Notes: generated by a model not told the origin, from the sequence alone. Positions 27,961-37,026 are shown, counted from the first letter of the stretch. The stretch is 64,000 nucleotides of DNA from Indioceanicola profundi (GCF_003568845.1 NZ_CP030126.1:1577001-1641000); one strand, 5' to 3'. Translations and numbers: made by a program.

Positions 27961-29076
27961 ATGAAGCGCCGCGCCTTCCTGACCGCCGCAGGTGCGGCCA
28001 CCGCATCGGCTACGGTGCCTGTCGCGGCGGCACGCGCCCAGGCTCCGGCCATCCTGTCCGGCCGGCAGGAATGGCGAATGGTCACGAGCTGGCCGAAGGG
28101 TCTTCCCGGCGTCGGCACCGGTGCCGAGCGACTGGCCCGGCGCATCGCCGAGCTTACCGACGGCCGCATCACGGTGCGGGTCTATGCGGCGGGCGAACTG
28201 GTGCCAGCCCTTCAATGCTTCGACGCCGTGGCCAATGGCACGGCGGAGCTTGGCCACGACGCCTCCTACTACCACCTGTCCAAATCGGAGGCGACGGCCT
28301 TCTTCACCTGCTTCCCCTTCGGCTTCACGGCCAATGAGCTGGATGCCTGGGTCCATCATGGCGGCGGGCAGCCGCTGTGGGATGAGCTTTATGCAGGTTT
28401 CGGGCTGAAGGGCTTCCTGGCCGGCAATACAGGAGCGCAGATGGTCGGCTGGTTCCGGAAGGAGATCAGAACCGCCGCCGATCTGCGGGGCCTCAAAATG
28501 CGGACGCCGGGCAACAATGCCAGGGTCCTCTCCAAGCTCGGCGCCACCATCGTCAATGTCCCGGCTGGCGAAATTTTCACCAACCTTCAGTCCGGCGCGC
28601 TGGACGCGGCCGAATGGGTCGGGCCCTTGAACGATCTGGCGCTGGGATTTTACCAGGTGGCGCCCTACTACTACTCTCCCGGTTATCAGGAACCCAGCGC
28701 CGGTCTCCAACTCACCGTGAACAAGGCGAAGTACGACGCGCTGCCACGCGACCTCCAGCTTGCTCTCCAGATTGCGGCACAAGCGGAGAACAACAATATG
28801 CTGGCGGAATATACGGCGCTCAGCGGGCCGGCACTGCGGACCCTGGTGGAAGCGCATGGCGTCCAGCTCCGCCGCCTGTCGCCCGAACTGCTCCAGGCCC
28901 TCGGCGATGCGGCGAATGAGGTTCTGAACGAACTCCACGCCAATGGCGACCCCATGACCAGGAGGGTGATCGAGAGCTTCCTGGAATTCAGGACCAAGGT
29001 CCGGCCATGGACCCGCGTGGGCGAGTTCACCTATATGCAGGCCCGCAATCACGACGTCCGGCTGGCCCTGGAATAG
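27961..29076 (+). CDS. TRAP transporter solute-binding protein, DctP family
   Basis: 371 residues. The N-terminus MKRRAFLTAAGAATASATVP has a twin-arginine-like export signal with cleavage near ARA-QA. The mature part (VTSWPKGLPGVGTGAERLAR, NTGAQMVGWFRKEI, MRTPGNNARVLSKLGA) resembles periplasmic receptors for 2-oxo acids such as TakP. That subgroup assignment is from memory. No DctQ/DctM membrane genes are adjacent, so it must pair with a transporter encoded elsewhere or work alone. Confidence 0.9.
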   Translation: MKRRAFLTAAGAATASATVPVAAARAQAPAILSGRQEWRMVTSWPKGLPGVGTGAERLARRIAELTDGRITVRVYAAGELVPALQCFDAVANGTAELGHDASYYHLSKSEATAFFTCFPFGFTANELDAWVHHGGGQPLWDELYAGFGLKGFLAGNTGAQMVGWFRKEIRTAADLRGLKMRTPGNNARVLSKLGATIVNVPAGEIFTNLQSGALDAAEWVGPLNDLALGFYQVAPYYYSPGYQEPSAGLQLTVNKAKYDALPRDLQLALQIAAQAENNNMLAEYTALSGPALRTLVEAHGVQLRRLSPELLQALGDAANEVLNELHANGDPMTRRVIESFLEFRTKVRPWTRVGEFTYMQARNHDVRLALE

Positions 29077-29371
29077 CTCGTGTGAACAAGCCTTCCCCAC
29101 AGCCGGACAACCGTCCCGTTGGAGGACCGGAAGGAACGAGCGCGCCGTCTCATCGTATCAGGCGCCGATGCGGCGAATTTGCTTGAGCTTGCCATCCACG
29201 ATGCTTGGTCCCAGTCTTCGCCAATGCTCGGCATCGGGGAATGACGGAGCGTTTCGATTGGAACTCTACGATGAGCGATGTCCGCCTTGCCGGGCGTCCA
29301 GCGGCCGACCTCCCCCTATGATGAAGAGCGTTGTCCAGAACCGACCTGTCCAACCGTAGTGAGCGCAGCGC

Positions 29372-29827
29372 ATGAGCACCTTGACCCCGGAAGAGCCGAC
29401 CGTTCAGGCCCGCATCCAAGCCAGCTTCGACAAGCAGGGGCTGATGGGCACCCTTGGCGCGTCGATCCTGCGCATTGCACCGGGAGAGGTCGACATTGCC
29501 CTGTCGCCGAGCTCGGCAGTCTCGCAGCAGCACGGGTTCGTTCATGCAGGGGCCGTTTCGGCAATTGCGGACACCGCCGCCGGCTATGCCGCGCTCAGCC
29601 TCATGCCGCCGGGCGCCGGAGTGCTGACCACCGAGTTCAAGATCAACCTTGTGGCGCCCGCCGCCGGTGAGCAAATCGTGGCCAGAGGCCGCGTCGTAAA
29701 GGCCGGACGGACCCTCACCCTGGCGCAGACCGAGGTCTTCGCCGAAACCGCGGGCAAGGAGAGGTTGGTTGCCCTTCTCACTGCGACCCTGATGAAGATC
29801 GAAGGCCGGGACGGGGTGGCCGATTAG
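29372..29827 (+). CDS. PaaI-family hotdog-fold thioesterase
   Basis: 151 residues. The hotdog active-site helix is HGFVHAGAVSAIADTAAGYA, followed by LTTEFKINLVAPAAGEQIVA and AQTEVFAE. Members hydrolyse acyl- or aryl-CoA thioesters. The substrate is not evident from its neighbours (TRAP receptor upstream). The preceding 295 bp contain no recognisable gene. Confidence 0.9.
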   Translation: MSTLTPEEPTVQARIQASFDKQGLMGTLGASILRIAPGEVDIALSPSSAVSQQHGFVHAGAVSAIADTAAGYAALSLMPPGAGVLTTEFKINLVAPAAGEQIVARGRVVKAGRTLTLAQTEVFAETAGKERLVALLTATLMKIEGRDGVAD

Positions 29828-30202
29828 AGAACCGGGTGCTCCAAGAAAGTCCTTTCGCGACCTTGAACCGGAAACCGGGCAGAACCGGCCACAATCGGGT
29901 GGATTTCACACACGATCCGGTCCGTGATGACTGGCGCGGCAAATCCCGGACCGGCATGCGCAGCGCTTCACAAATAGGTATTAAGCCATTCGTCTAGGCG
30001 CGCTGTTCACAGGCGACCGCACCCAATAGATAGGTCGGACCAAACGGACAGTGCACTAGATATCTTGATCTCTCCTGCGACCGGCAGATGGTTACCTCCA
30101 GTTCGCAGCTACTTGTAAACATATTGACGTACTCTGGTCTTTACACTGTCATTTGCTTAACCAATCATTGCCTCACTCCAACGGGTGGGACACTGGTCAA
30201 AG
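29828..30202. other. Intergenic region with A/T-rich right half
   Basis: 375 bp. No gene seen. The part from about 29990 to 30190 is markedly richer in A/T than its surroundings. It contains TTGACG at 30124-30129 and TTTACA at 30140-30145, but only poor -10 candidates. It probably holds the promoter of the small gene at 30203. Confidence 0.4.
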
Positions 30203-30409
30203 ATGGTTGAGACATCTCTCTTTGAACGCACCCCGTGGCGATCGGACGCCAAGGAAGAGCGGCTGAGCCGGTACAGGAAGTACCTCGCACAGCATCCTGA
30301 ACGCCCCGCCCTTGATCCGGACGAGGATCAGGGCTTCCTACTGTTCGAGATTGCCAACCTTGTCAGCCCCCAGCGGACTCCACGCCCGCTCCGCTGCCGG
30401 GACCGGTAG
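30203..30409 (+). CDS. Small charged hypothetical protein
   Basis: 68 residues from ATG 30203, no signal or membrane segment. It is rich in Glu, Asp and Arg (WRSDAKEERLSRYRKYL, then LDPDEDQGFLLFEIANL). I do not recognise it. Support comes from its independent A/T-rich leader, its charged amphipathic helix and its compact fit, ending 18 bp before the convergent TPR gene. No clear ribosome site is seen, so the call is tentative. Confidence 0.45.
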   Translation: MVETSLFERTPWRSDAKEERLSRYRKYLAQHPERPALDPDEDQGFLLFEIANLVSPQRTPRPLRCRDR

Positions 30410-30427
30410 CCGCGCCCTTCCCTGGCG

Positions 30428-33400
30428 TCAGTTTCCCAGCGGTCCGCTGGGCGGCACGGCGGATGCCTCCTGCCGGGTCCTGTAGCCGTCCAGGAAGCTT
30501 CGGAACGTATCGATCTCCGCCATCCGGGCCTGAATGCTGTTCAGGTCCACCAGCCCCGCCGGTTCGCCCGGCCGGGTCAGTACGGTGAACATCTGCGCTT
30601 CGGCCGTCTCTCCCATCGCGGGTCCGAACCGGTCGCGCAGGGTCGCCAGCCCGGCATCGTCCTGGGCCAGCGACAGTGCCACCGCCTGGTTCACAACCAG
30701 TTTCGCCGTCTCGGCCGGGATTTTCGTGCCGTCCGCTGGCGGAGGACCGATGACATCCGCCAGCGCCTGCGCCGCGGCTGGCCACTGCTTATCCCGCCAC
30801 GCGATGTCGATCCGCAGCAGGGCCGCCGGCCTGGAGCTGTCGGCTGCCAGGAGCTGCACCGCATCCGCGCCTCTGCCGGTGCGCGACAGGGCCCGCGCCC
30901 GCAACAACCGCCGCTCCTCCTCCAGCGAGGGCGGCAGATCGGGCGCGTTGCTTTTGTCCAGAGCCGTGAGCGCGTCATCCGGCCTGTTGTCGAGCAGGCG
31001 GATCGCCGCCAACCGTGCGCCGACCTTCGCCTTTTCCGCGCCGCTCAGCCGGAACTGCACCTGCCGGTCCAGAAGCTCCGCAGCCCTGTCCAGCAGGTCG
31101 ATTTCCACCAGACGCTCGGCCAGCCGACGAATGATCCGGTCGCCATCCGCGCCCGGCGGGGTCAGCTCCCGGTACTGCTCATAGAGGGACAGCGCCTCCA
31201 GCGGTGAGAGGTGCGCCGCGCCGTCCTTCAGGAACAGGTCCGTGAAGGTGCCGGTCATCTGGTTCGCGATCTCCGCCGCCTGCGGATCATCGGGGAAGAG
31301 CGAGATGGTACGGCGCATGGTGTCGAAGGCCTGGGCGTAGTTGCCGGCCAGCACATGCATCTCCCCGAGCCGGCGCTGGATCGCCAGTTCAAGCCCGTCG
31401 CCGCGCCAGGCGAAGCGGAGTTTTTCGTATTCCTCAGCCGCCTGCTGCGCCGTGATCTCGCCATCGCCGAGACGCAGCTCGATCAGGTCGCGCGTGGCAA
31501 GGGTCCGGTTCAACCGGTCATCGCCCGCCGCCAGCCCGGCCAGCGTCTTCTTGGCCTTCGCCGTGTCCCCCAGCGCCTGCTGCACCCTGGCGCGGCGATA
31601 CCGGACATGGTTCGCATCCGAACCGTCCTCGGCGCCGCGCTTCACCAGCCGATCGGTCAACAGGGCCGCCGTTTCCACGGCTCCCTGTGCCAGCGCGCTA
31701 TCCACCGCAGCCATGGCGATACGGGTGAAGAAGGGGTCCGGGAAGCTATCCAGGCGGTCGCGCCGTGCCGTGAACAGGCGGTGGGCCAGCGCATGGTCGC
31801 CCGCCTTTGATGCGGCCATGGCCCGCCAGAGATCCGCATCCGGCTCTCCGCCCAGGTCCCGTGCTGACAAATCCTGCTGCGCGCCCTGGATGTCGCCTGT
31901 CAGCGCCCGCCCCACGCCCCTGACGGCCAGGAACTCCGGCCGCCGGTCAATATCGGGCTGCTCCTGCTGGACCAGACTCAGCATGGCCAGGGCTTCCGTA
32001 CCGAAACCATTGGCGGCGTAGAACCGGGCGAGGTCGAGCCGCGCCTTATCGCGCAGCTCCGCCGGCGCTTCGGTTTCCCGCTGCCACAGCACCTGCCGAG
32101 TCGGGATCATGTCCTTGGCAGCCACCCTGCCCCACCTGTCGAAGTCGAACAGAGCCTCGGGCTCAGCCGCGACGACCGGGGGATTGGCCGTCAGCGCGTC
32201 CTCCTCCGGTGACAGGCGCAGCCCGCCGGGCACGGTCATGTCCACGCCCTCCCGCACCGCGCGGACCTCCAGCCGGTCATCAAGCGGTCGGATCGCCAGA
32301 CCCTGCACCGTCGGCAGCAACTCCGCCTCGCGGAACCGCCTCGGTTCGGCGAGGCGCTGTCCAGCGACCGGAAGCGGAACCAGATGAAGCACATCCCCGA
32401 CGACAGGGTCCTGGAAGCGGAGGATCGTGTCCGCCTCCTCCGCCGCGATGACAACGCGTGCGCCGAGGGCGAAGTCCGGGTCCGGGCGGACATTGATGCT
32501 GGCCGGACCTCCGGTTGCGTCGGCCTGCTCCAACGAAATGCTCCAACGGGTTCCGTCGCGCTCCACCCGTGGAACCGCCAGCGGCGGCAGCGCCAGGCGA
32601 TAGCCGCTCCCCTCTTCCAGCTCCACCTTTTCGACGGTCCCGGTGAAACCGCCGAGGGCCGGACCCGAGGGCTGTGCATCCACGACGCGGTCGAACAGCA
32701 CATAGAACCAGCCCGCGCGCTCGAACATCACAGCGGCGGTGGGCTTGCGCGGATCGAAAACAATCTGTGCGGCGGAGTGTGCGGGCGGCGCTGTTTCCGT
32801 CCGGATCGCCGCCGCTGCCGGCTGCGGGGGGGAAGGCGGAGGCGCGGAAGGCTCCTGCGGCGTCTCCTGGGCCGGCGCAAGCGGTTGCGGCGTGCGGTCC
32901 GCGACGACGGGCCGGGCCTGCTGCGGCTCCGCCGCCTGCTGCCGGGCAGCTTCCTGCGCTTCCTCCGTTCCGGAGCCGCGGCCCGGAATCTTGTACAGCG
33001 GGACGTCTTCCGACGCCGATCCTGATGGTTTAGCAGCCGCGGCGGCCGACGCGGCCGGCTGCGCCGCCGGGGCGGGTTCCGCAGCTTCCGCCGCGGGCGG
33101 CTGCGGCGCGGCGGCCGCCCTGGCGGAGGGCGGCGGGTCGGAAACGTCGATCACCAGCCGCGTGCCGTTGCGGAAGTCCTTCAGCACCGCTCCAGGCGGT
33201 ACCGTGAAGGACACCGCCATCCCCTGCTCGGATGAGTCTTCCGCCGTCAGATCGGCTACGCGTGGCGGATTGATCCGGCGCGCCCGCGCCAGGTCAGCCC
33301 GTCCAGGAGCGGCGAACCGGACCGTAACCCGGTCGCCATTCCGCTCGATGACATGGGGCACCGGAGTATTCCAGTCGAATACCAGACGCGCATAGGCCGG

Positions 33401-33547
33401 ATGGATGCCGGCCCGCACAGGCACGGTCGGGATTTCAGTCGCGGCGGCCTCCGCCGGGGCGGCTTCCTGAGCCATCGCGGGCGGGGTCAGGAAAGTCGCG
33501 GCAAGCAGCAGGGCCGCGAAGGCGTCGGTCAATGGCCGGCGGTTCAT
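30428..33547 (-). CDS. Large secreted beta-domain/TPR protein of the flagellar operon
   Basis: 1039 residues. Signal peptide 1-26 (LLLAATFLTPPAMA). An AMIN-like beta domain spans about 45-138 (YARLVFDWNTPVPHVIERNG, GTRLVIDVSDPP). An Ala/Pro-rich linker spans about 140-260. A second beta-rich region spans about 265-470, and a long helical TPR-like repeat array spans about 480-1020 (ARLDLARFYAANGFGTEALA and similar units). It is probably periplasmic. The start overlaps the preceding MotB-like stop (ATGA), and it is the last gene of the fliL-fliM operon. The layout of beta domain, linker and TPR superhelix recalls Campylobacter PflA, a stator scaffold; this is analogy, not shown homology. Confidence 0.85.
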   Translation of the reverse strand: MNRRPLTDAFAALLLAATFLTPPAMAQEAAPAEAAATEIPTVPVRAGIHPAYARLVFDWNTPVPHVIERNGDRVTVRFAAPGRADLARARRINPPRVADLTAEDSSEQGMAVSFTVPPGAVLKDFRNGTRLVIDVSDPPPSARAAAAPQPPAAEAAEPAPAAQPAASAAAAAKPSGSASEDVPLYKIPGRGSGTEEAQEAARQQAAEPQQARPVVADRTPQPLAPAQETPQEPSAPPPSPPQPAAAAIRTETAPPAHSAAQIVFDPRKPTAAVMFERAGWFYVLFDRVVDAQPSGPALGGFTGTVEKVELEEGSGYRLALPPLAVPRVERDGTRWSISLEQADATGGPASINVRPDPDFALGARVVIAAEEADTILRFQDPVVGDVLHLVPLPVAGQRLAEPRRFREAELLPTVQGLAIRPLDDRLEVRAVREGVDMTVPGGLRLSPEEDALTANPPVVAAEPEALFDFDRWGRVAAKDMIPTRQVLWQRETEAPAELRDKARLDLARFYAANGFGTEALAMLSLVQQEQPDIDRRPEFLAVRGVGRALTGDIQGAQQDLSARDLGGEPDADLWRAMAASKAGDHALAHRLFTARRDRLDSFPDPFFTRIAMAAVDSALAQGAVETAALLTDRLVKRGAEDGSDANHVRYRRARVQQALGDTAKAKKTLAGLAAGDDRLNRTLATRDLIELRLGDGEITAQQAAEEYEKLRFAWRGDGLELAIQRRLGEMHVLAGNYAQAFDTMRRTISLFPDDPQAAEIANQMTGTFTDLFLKDGAAHLSPLEALSLYEQYRELTPPGADGDRIIRRLAERLVEIDLLDRAAELLDRQVQFRLSGAEKAKVGARLAAIRLLDNRPDDALTALDKSNAPDLPPSLEEERRLLRARALSRTGRGADAVQLLAADSSRPAALLRIDIAWRDKQWPAAAQALADVIGPPPADGTKIPAETAKLVVNQAVALSLAQDDAGLATLRDRFGPAMGETAEAQMFTVLTRPGEPAGLVDLNSIQARMAEIDTFRSFLDGYRTRQEASAVPPSGPLGN

Positions 33548-34290
33548 GGCAGGCCCCCCTGTTCTCCGCTCGCACGATGCTCCCGCACGATCAGGTCCAC
33601 GCGCCGCGCCAGCTCGCGCCGTCGGACCTCCGGAAGCCAGGGTGCGACCTCGCCGAACGCTGCATCGCCCTGGCCGCGGACGGTGATGTCGCGCTGATAT
33701 CCGGCGTCGGCCAGCGCATCCGCCACCGCACCGGCGCGTGCAAGCGACAGCTCCCAGTTGGAGGGCCAGCGCGGGCCGGGCGTGGCCGGATCGGCATGAC
33801 CGACCACATCCACCGCATTGCCGAGATTGGCCGCAATACCGCCCAGCAGGAAGACCGCGCGCCGCCCCGCCGGCGACAGCTCGGCGGAGTCGGAGGTGAA
33901 CAAAAGGTCCGACGGAAGGGCCAGCACGATATGGTCCTCACGCCGGGTCATCCGCACATTGGCCAGTTCCGCACGCCCGGCCATCTGGCTTTCGAATACC
34001 CGGCCGAGATAGCCCAGGTCGATCGCCTGCTCCCGGTCCGTTCCCTCGGCATTGAAAGCCGTGCGGGGAGTGGCCTCGCCATCCTGCCGGGGCGCGGCTT
34101 CGCCGGGCAGTCCCTGGGCGAAGGCTGCATATCGCCGTGGGTCAGGCTCCGACATGGCGAACAGCATGACGAAGAAGGTCAGCAGCAGGCAGACCAGATC
34201 GGTGAAAGTCACCAGCCAAGCGCGTCCCGCCGGGCCGCTCCCGCCAGGGATCAGACGTCCGAAGCCCGGAATTCCGGCGGCAGCGCTCAT
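33544..34290 (-). CDS. MotB-like membrane protein A (OmpA-type C-terminus)
   Basis: 248 residues. Transmembrane helix about 25-46 with a MotB-type Asp31 (WLVTFTDLVCLLLTFFVMLF). A linker follows, then an OmpA/MotB-like domain about 117-235 (IVLALPSDLLFTSDSAELSP, VVGHADPATPGP, SNWELSLARAGAVADAL). It overlaps its neighbours by ATGA on both sides. It differs from the ordinary MotB at 23223 in lacking the basic cytoplasmic N-terminus. It is probably a paralogous stator or stator-associated protein. Confidence 0.85.
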   Translation of the reverse strand: MSAAAGIPGFGRLIPGGSGPAGRAWLVTFTDLVCLLLTFFVMLFAMSEPDPRRYAAFAQGLPGEAAPRQDGEATPRTAFNAEGTDREQAIDLGYLGRVFESQMAGRAELANVRMTRREDHIVLALPSDLLFTSDSAELSPAGRRAVFLLGGIAANLGNAVDVVGHADPATPGPRWPSNWELSLARAGAVADALADAGYQRDITVRGQGDAAFGEVAPWLPEVRRRELARRVDLIVREHRASGEQGGLP

Positions 34291-34994
34291 GACCCGGCCT
34301 CCGGCGTAAGAGAGATCGCACGGCCGGCGGCGGTCAGGGTGAACAGCAGGCGCAGTCGGCCCGACGGTCCAGCCTCCATCCCGACCGTCAGCGCACCGGC
34401 GGGCGCGCCATGATGGACCAGTCCGCGGGCGATGGCTCCGGCCCCGTCGATCTGCCCGACCCTGGCGTCCGGATCGCCCCCCGCCGCGAGAAGCGCCTCC
34501 AGCCGCACCTGCACTCCGCCCGCACGCGGAAGCAGAATTCCTGCCACGCGGCTCAGCAGCGCCACCCGGTCCTCACGCACGGTCTGCTGCCCGCTTCCAT
34601 CCAGGAGCAGCTCCGTAGCCGGCATTTCCAGGACGAGAGTGCGCCCATCGGAATCCGGAGCAAGCTTGGCCAGCGGTATCTCCGCCAGGATCAGTTCGCC
34701 AAGTTCCCGCACCGCCGTGGCCGCCTCTGCCAGAGATCCGGCCCGGAAGCGGTCGCCCGACGGGTCCTCAGCGCCTTCTCCGCGGGCGAATGCCGCTTCC
34801 ACGCTTTCCAGCACGTCGCCGACCTTCGCCTCCTCGAACCGGGAAAGCGCATTCATCAGGATGAAGAAGCCCAGCAGCAGGATGAAAACGGCCAGATACT
34901 GGATCAGCCCGGACGAGCCATCCCCCTCGCCGCCCGGCGGATTGCCCGCCGGTCCGATGCCTTGTCCAGTTGTACTGTCCTGCGATCCGAACAT
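34287..34994 (-). CDS. MotB-like membrane protein B, lacking the ion-binding Asp
   Basis: 235 residues. A Gly/Pro-rich N-terminus (1-28) precedes one membrane helix at 29-50 (LIQYLAVFILLLGFFILMNA) with no acidic residue. The periplasmic part has a degenerate MotB/OmpA-like fold (TLVLEMPATELLLDGSG, RVALLSRVAGIL) matching the core of protein A. No peptidoglycan-binding TD..R signature is evident. It is coupled to protein A by ATGA overlap and lies 21 bp after cheZ. It could form a mixed pair with protein A. Confidence 0.75.
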   Translation of the reverse strand: MFGSQDSTTGQGIGPAGNPPGGEGDGSSGLIQYLAVFILLLGFFILMNALSRFEEAKVGDVLESVEAAFARGEGAEDPSGDRFRAGSLAEAATAVRELGELILAEIPLAKLAPDSDGRTLVLEMPATELLLDGSGQQTVREDRVALLSRVAGILLPRAGGVQVRLEALLAAGGDPDARVGQIDGAGAIARGLVHHGAPAGALTVGMEAGPSGRLRLLFTLTAAGRAISLTPEAGS

Positions 34995-35015
34995 TCCCGC
35001 CCGCCGGTCGTCGGG

Positions 35016-35651
35016 TCAGTCGAACAGGCTGTCGATGAAGGCCTGGTCCACCCCGGCCCCGCTGAGTTGCGGGCCGTGGAGCAGGAACTTGTCCTCGTCG
35101 TCCTTCTTGACCTCTTCCGCCACATTGGGATGGCGCTGCTGCACCTCCTCCCCCATGGCGAGCAGCATGGCCTCGACCTTGGCCTCGATATGCTTCAGCG
35201 CGCGGACTACCTTGGTGATGCGCTGGCCGGTAATGTCCTGGAAGTTGCAGGCCTCGTAGATGCCCGTGGTGACGTCCATCAGCTTCGCAGAGGTCTCGGC
35301 CGGTGCATCGCCCGCCAGCGCCATGATCTGGTCGCAGGCATCCATGATGCGGTTGGTGGCCTCCTCAGTATGGGTGACGACCGCGTCCAACTCATCGGTC
35401 GCGCGCGGAATATGCTCGGAGTGGATGTCGGCCGGATGCAGTTCCGCGATCTCGCGCTTGGCATTGTTGATGTAGCGCGCCAGCGCCTCCAACTCGGCAT
35501 AGACCTTCAGTTCCTGCTGCCCGACATCGCCGCCCATGGAGGCGATCACGGAGCTGACGATGCCCGCCACCTCCTCGCGGGTGAGCGGGACCTTCGCCTG
35601 AACGCGGGCGGTGTCGAGCATGTCCTGCAGGGCGGGATCGGCGGATCGCAT
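35016..35651 (-). CDS. cheZ: CheZ-type CheY-P phosphatase
   Basis: 211 residues. Long helical protein with the CheZ catalytic segment EACNFQDITGQRITKVV; Asp139 and Gln143 correspond to the E. coli catalytic pair. A linker rich in charged residues follows, then a C-terminal CheY-binding helix (GVDQAFIDSLFD). It would dephosphorylate CheY-P at the motor. CheZ is less common in alphaproteobacteria, which often use phosphate-sink CheY proteins. It lies 59 bp downstream of motE. Confidence 0.9.
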   Translation of the reverse strand: MRSADPALQDMLDTARVQAKVPLTREEVAGIVSSVIASMGGDVGQQELKVYAELEALARYINNAKREIAELHPADIHSEHIPRATDELDAVVTHTEEATNRIMDACDQIMALAGDAPAETSAKLMDVTTGIYEACNFQDITGQRITKVVRALKHIEAKVEAMLLAMGEEVQQRHPNVAEEVKKDDEDKFLLHGPQLSGAGVDQAFIDSLFD

Positions 35652-35710
35652 GATCTACTCACTTCTCGGGGCGGAGATTGGGATCTGGAAGGACGGGGGC
35701 CGGCGGACTG

Positions 35711-36547
35711 TCATTGCGGAAGCGCCGGAAGATTCGTGCGGGCGGCGCGCAGGGCCGTGATCTTGCTGGCCCTGGCCGGGTCCATTGCGCCGAAGATGGG
35801 GGCCAGCTTGCTTTCACGCATGCGGCCGATGACATCCAGAAGCACATCGTCGCCCAGTTGCTCGAAGACGGCCGCAGCCTCCTTCGGCTTCATGGTCTCG
35901 TAGATCTTGACCAGACTGTCGAGCTGAGCCTGCTCCTGCTCATTCACCTGCTGGATCAGCTTTCCGATTTCGGCCTTCAGCGCGTCCAGCTCGCCGATCT
36001 TCTGGTTCAGACGCTGCTCCGCGACCTGAACCAGCGCCTCTCTCTGGTCCAGCTCGCGGGCGCGCGCATCCAACTGCTCCCGGCGCTCCTGAAGCCGTTG
36101 CAGCAGCTCCACCTCCGACGGGTTGAAGGAGCGTTCCGGCTGCGGAGCGGCGGCAGGCGCCGGTGCGGGCTGTGCGGCGGCAGGGGGCTTCTCGGCGGCC
36201 GGCTGGGCGGCCGGCGCTTCCGCCACCTGGACAGGAGCAGCTTCGGCCGGCGCAGGCCGCAATGGCGGCAGACCTTCGGTTACCTGCTGGCTGGCAACCA
36301 CGCGCGCCACATCAGGAAACTCGCCGCCCGTAGCCACCGCGGTCCAGATATCGCCGACCCGCGCGCCCAGCAGCAGCACGGCCGCGAAAATCGTCGCCGG
36401 AATCAGTCGTGGCCGAAGGGAAAACCTCCGGCGCGGCGCTTTCTCCGATGCCTTGGCGGCCTTGCGGACCGGCTGCTTGGCCCGCACGGGCGGGCGGGCC
36501 GCAGCGGCGGGGACAGTCCTGGACGAGGTCTGCGCGTCGCGGGTCAT
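35711..36547 (-). CDS. motE: MotE-family flagellar motor chaperone-like protein
   Basis: 278 residues. A basic cytoplasmic N-terminus of about 45 residues precedes a membrane helix (LIPATIFAAVLLLGARVGDI) and an Ala/Pro-rich linker (about 95-140). A coiled coil follows (about 145-205), then an MgtE-N-like helical domain (IYETMKPKEAAAVFEQLGDD, LLDVIGRMRESKLAPIFGAM). In Sinorhizobium, MotE assists the periplasmic motor protein MotC. The start overlaps the upstream stop by ATGA. Confidence 0.88.
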   Translation of the reverse strand: MTRDAQTSSRTVPAAAARPPVRAKQPVRKAAKASEKAPRRRFSLRPRLIPATIFAAVLLLGARVGDIWTAVATGGEFPDVARVVASQQVTEGLPPLRPAPAEAAPVQVAEAPAAQPAAEKPPAAAQPAPAPAAAPQPERSFNPSEVELLQRLQERREQLDARARELDQREALVQVAEQRLNQKIGELDALKAEIGKLIQQVNEQEQAQLDSLVKIYETMKPKEAAAVFEQLGDDVLLDVIGRMRESKLAPIFGAMDPARASKITALRAARTNLPALPQ

Positions 36548-37026
36548 TGGCGCAGGTTCTCCAGCGCCTGGAGCAGTTCCTTTTCCGCCTTGGACCGGGG
36601 CTCCGCCGCATTGGCGGACGGCCCCGGCGCCAGACGGGCGGGCGGGGCCGGCGGAACCGGAGCGGGCGCCGGGCTCTGCGCCGACATCGCCGCCTGCCGC
36701 GCCTTGCCGCTGGCCGCCTCCAGACGGTTGGCGAGGCCATCGGCGGACTGCACGATGATCTCCAGCTCCTCCTTCAAATCCTGGGCCTTCAGGATTTGGG
36801 ACTGGAGCAGTTCACCGGATTCGCTGGCGGCCCTGCGCATACCCTTGACGCCGGCTTCCGCCTGCGCCGTTGCCTCGGCGAAGCCCTTCACCAGACCTTC
36901 CAGCTCGGACCGGCTCTCCTTCACGGCGGTAAGCTGCCGGTTCAGGCGGATGGCATAGACGATGGTGGCGATCAGCAGACAGATCACCACCAGATCCAGC
37001 AGGATGGAAATGACGCCCGGCATCAT
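36544..37026 (-). CDS. Small membrane-anchored coiled-coil protein, DUF6468-like
   Basis: 160 residues. N-terminal membrane helix (ISILLDLVVICLLIATIVYA), then a heptad-like helical region (about 30-110) and a Pro/Ala-rich stretch before a short C-terminal helix. I recall this as DUF6468, found beside fliM in alphaproteobacteria; role unknown. It is coupled to fliM and motE by ATGA overlaps, so it is very likely made in step with the switch complex. Confidence 0.8.
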   Translation of the reverse strand: MMPGVISILLDLVVICLLIATIVYAIRLNRQLTAVKESRSELEGLVKGFAEATAQAEAGVKGMRRAASESGELLQSQILKAQDLKEELEIIVQSADGLANRLEAASGKARQAAMSAQSPAPAPVPPAPPARLAPGPSANAAEPRSKAEKELLQALENLRQ

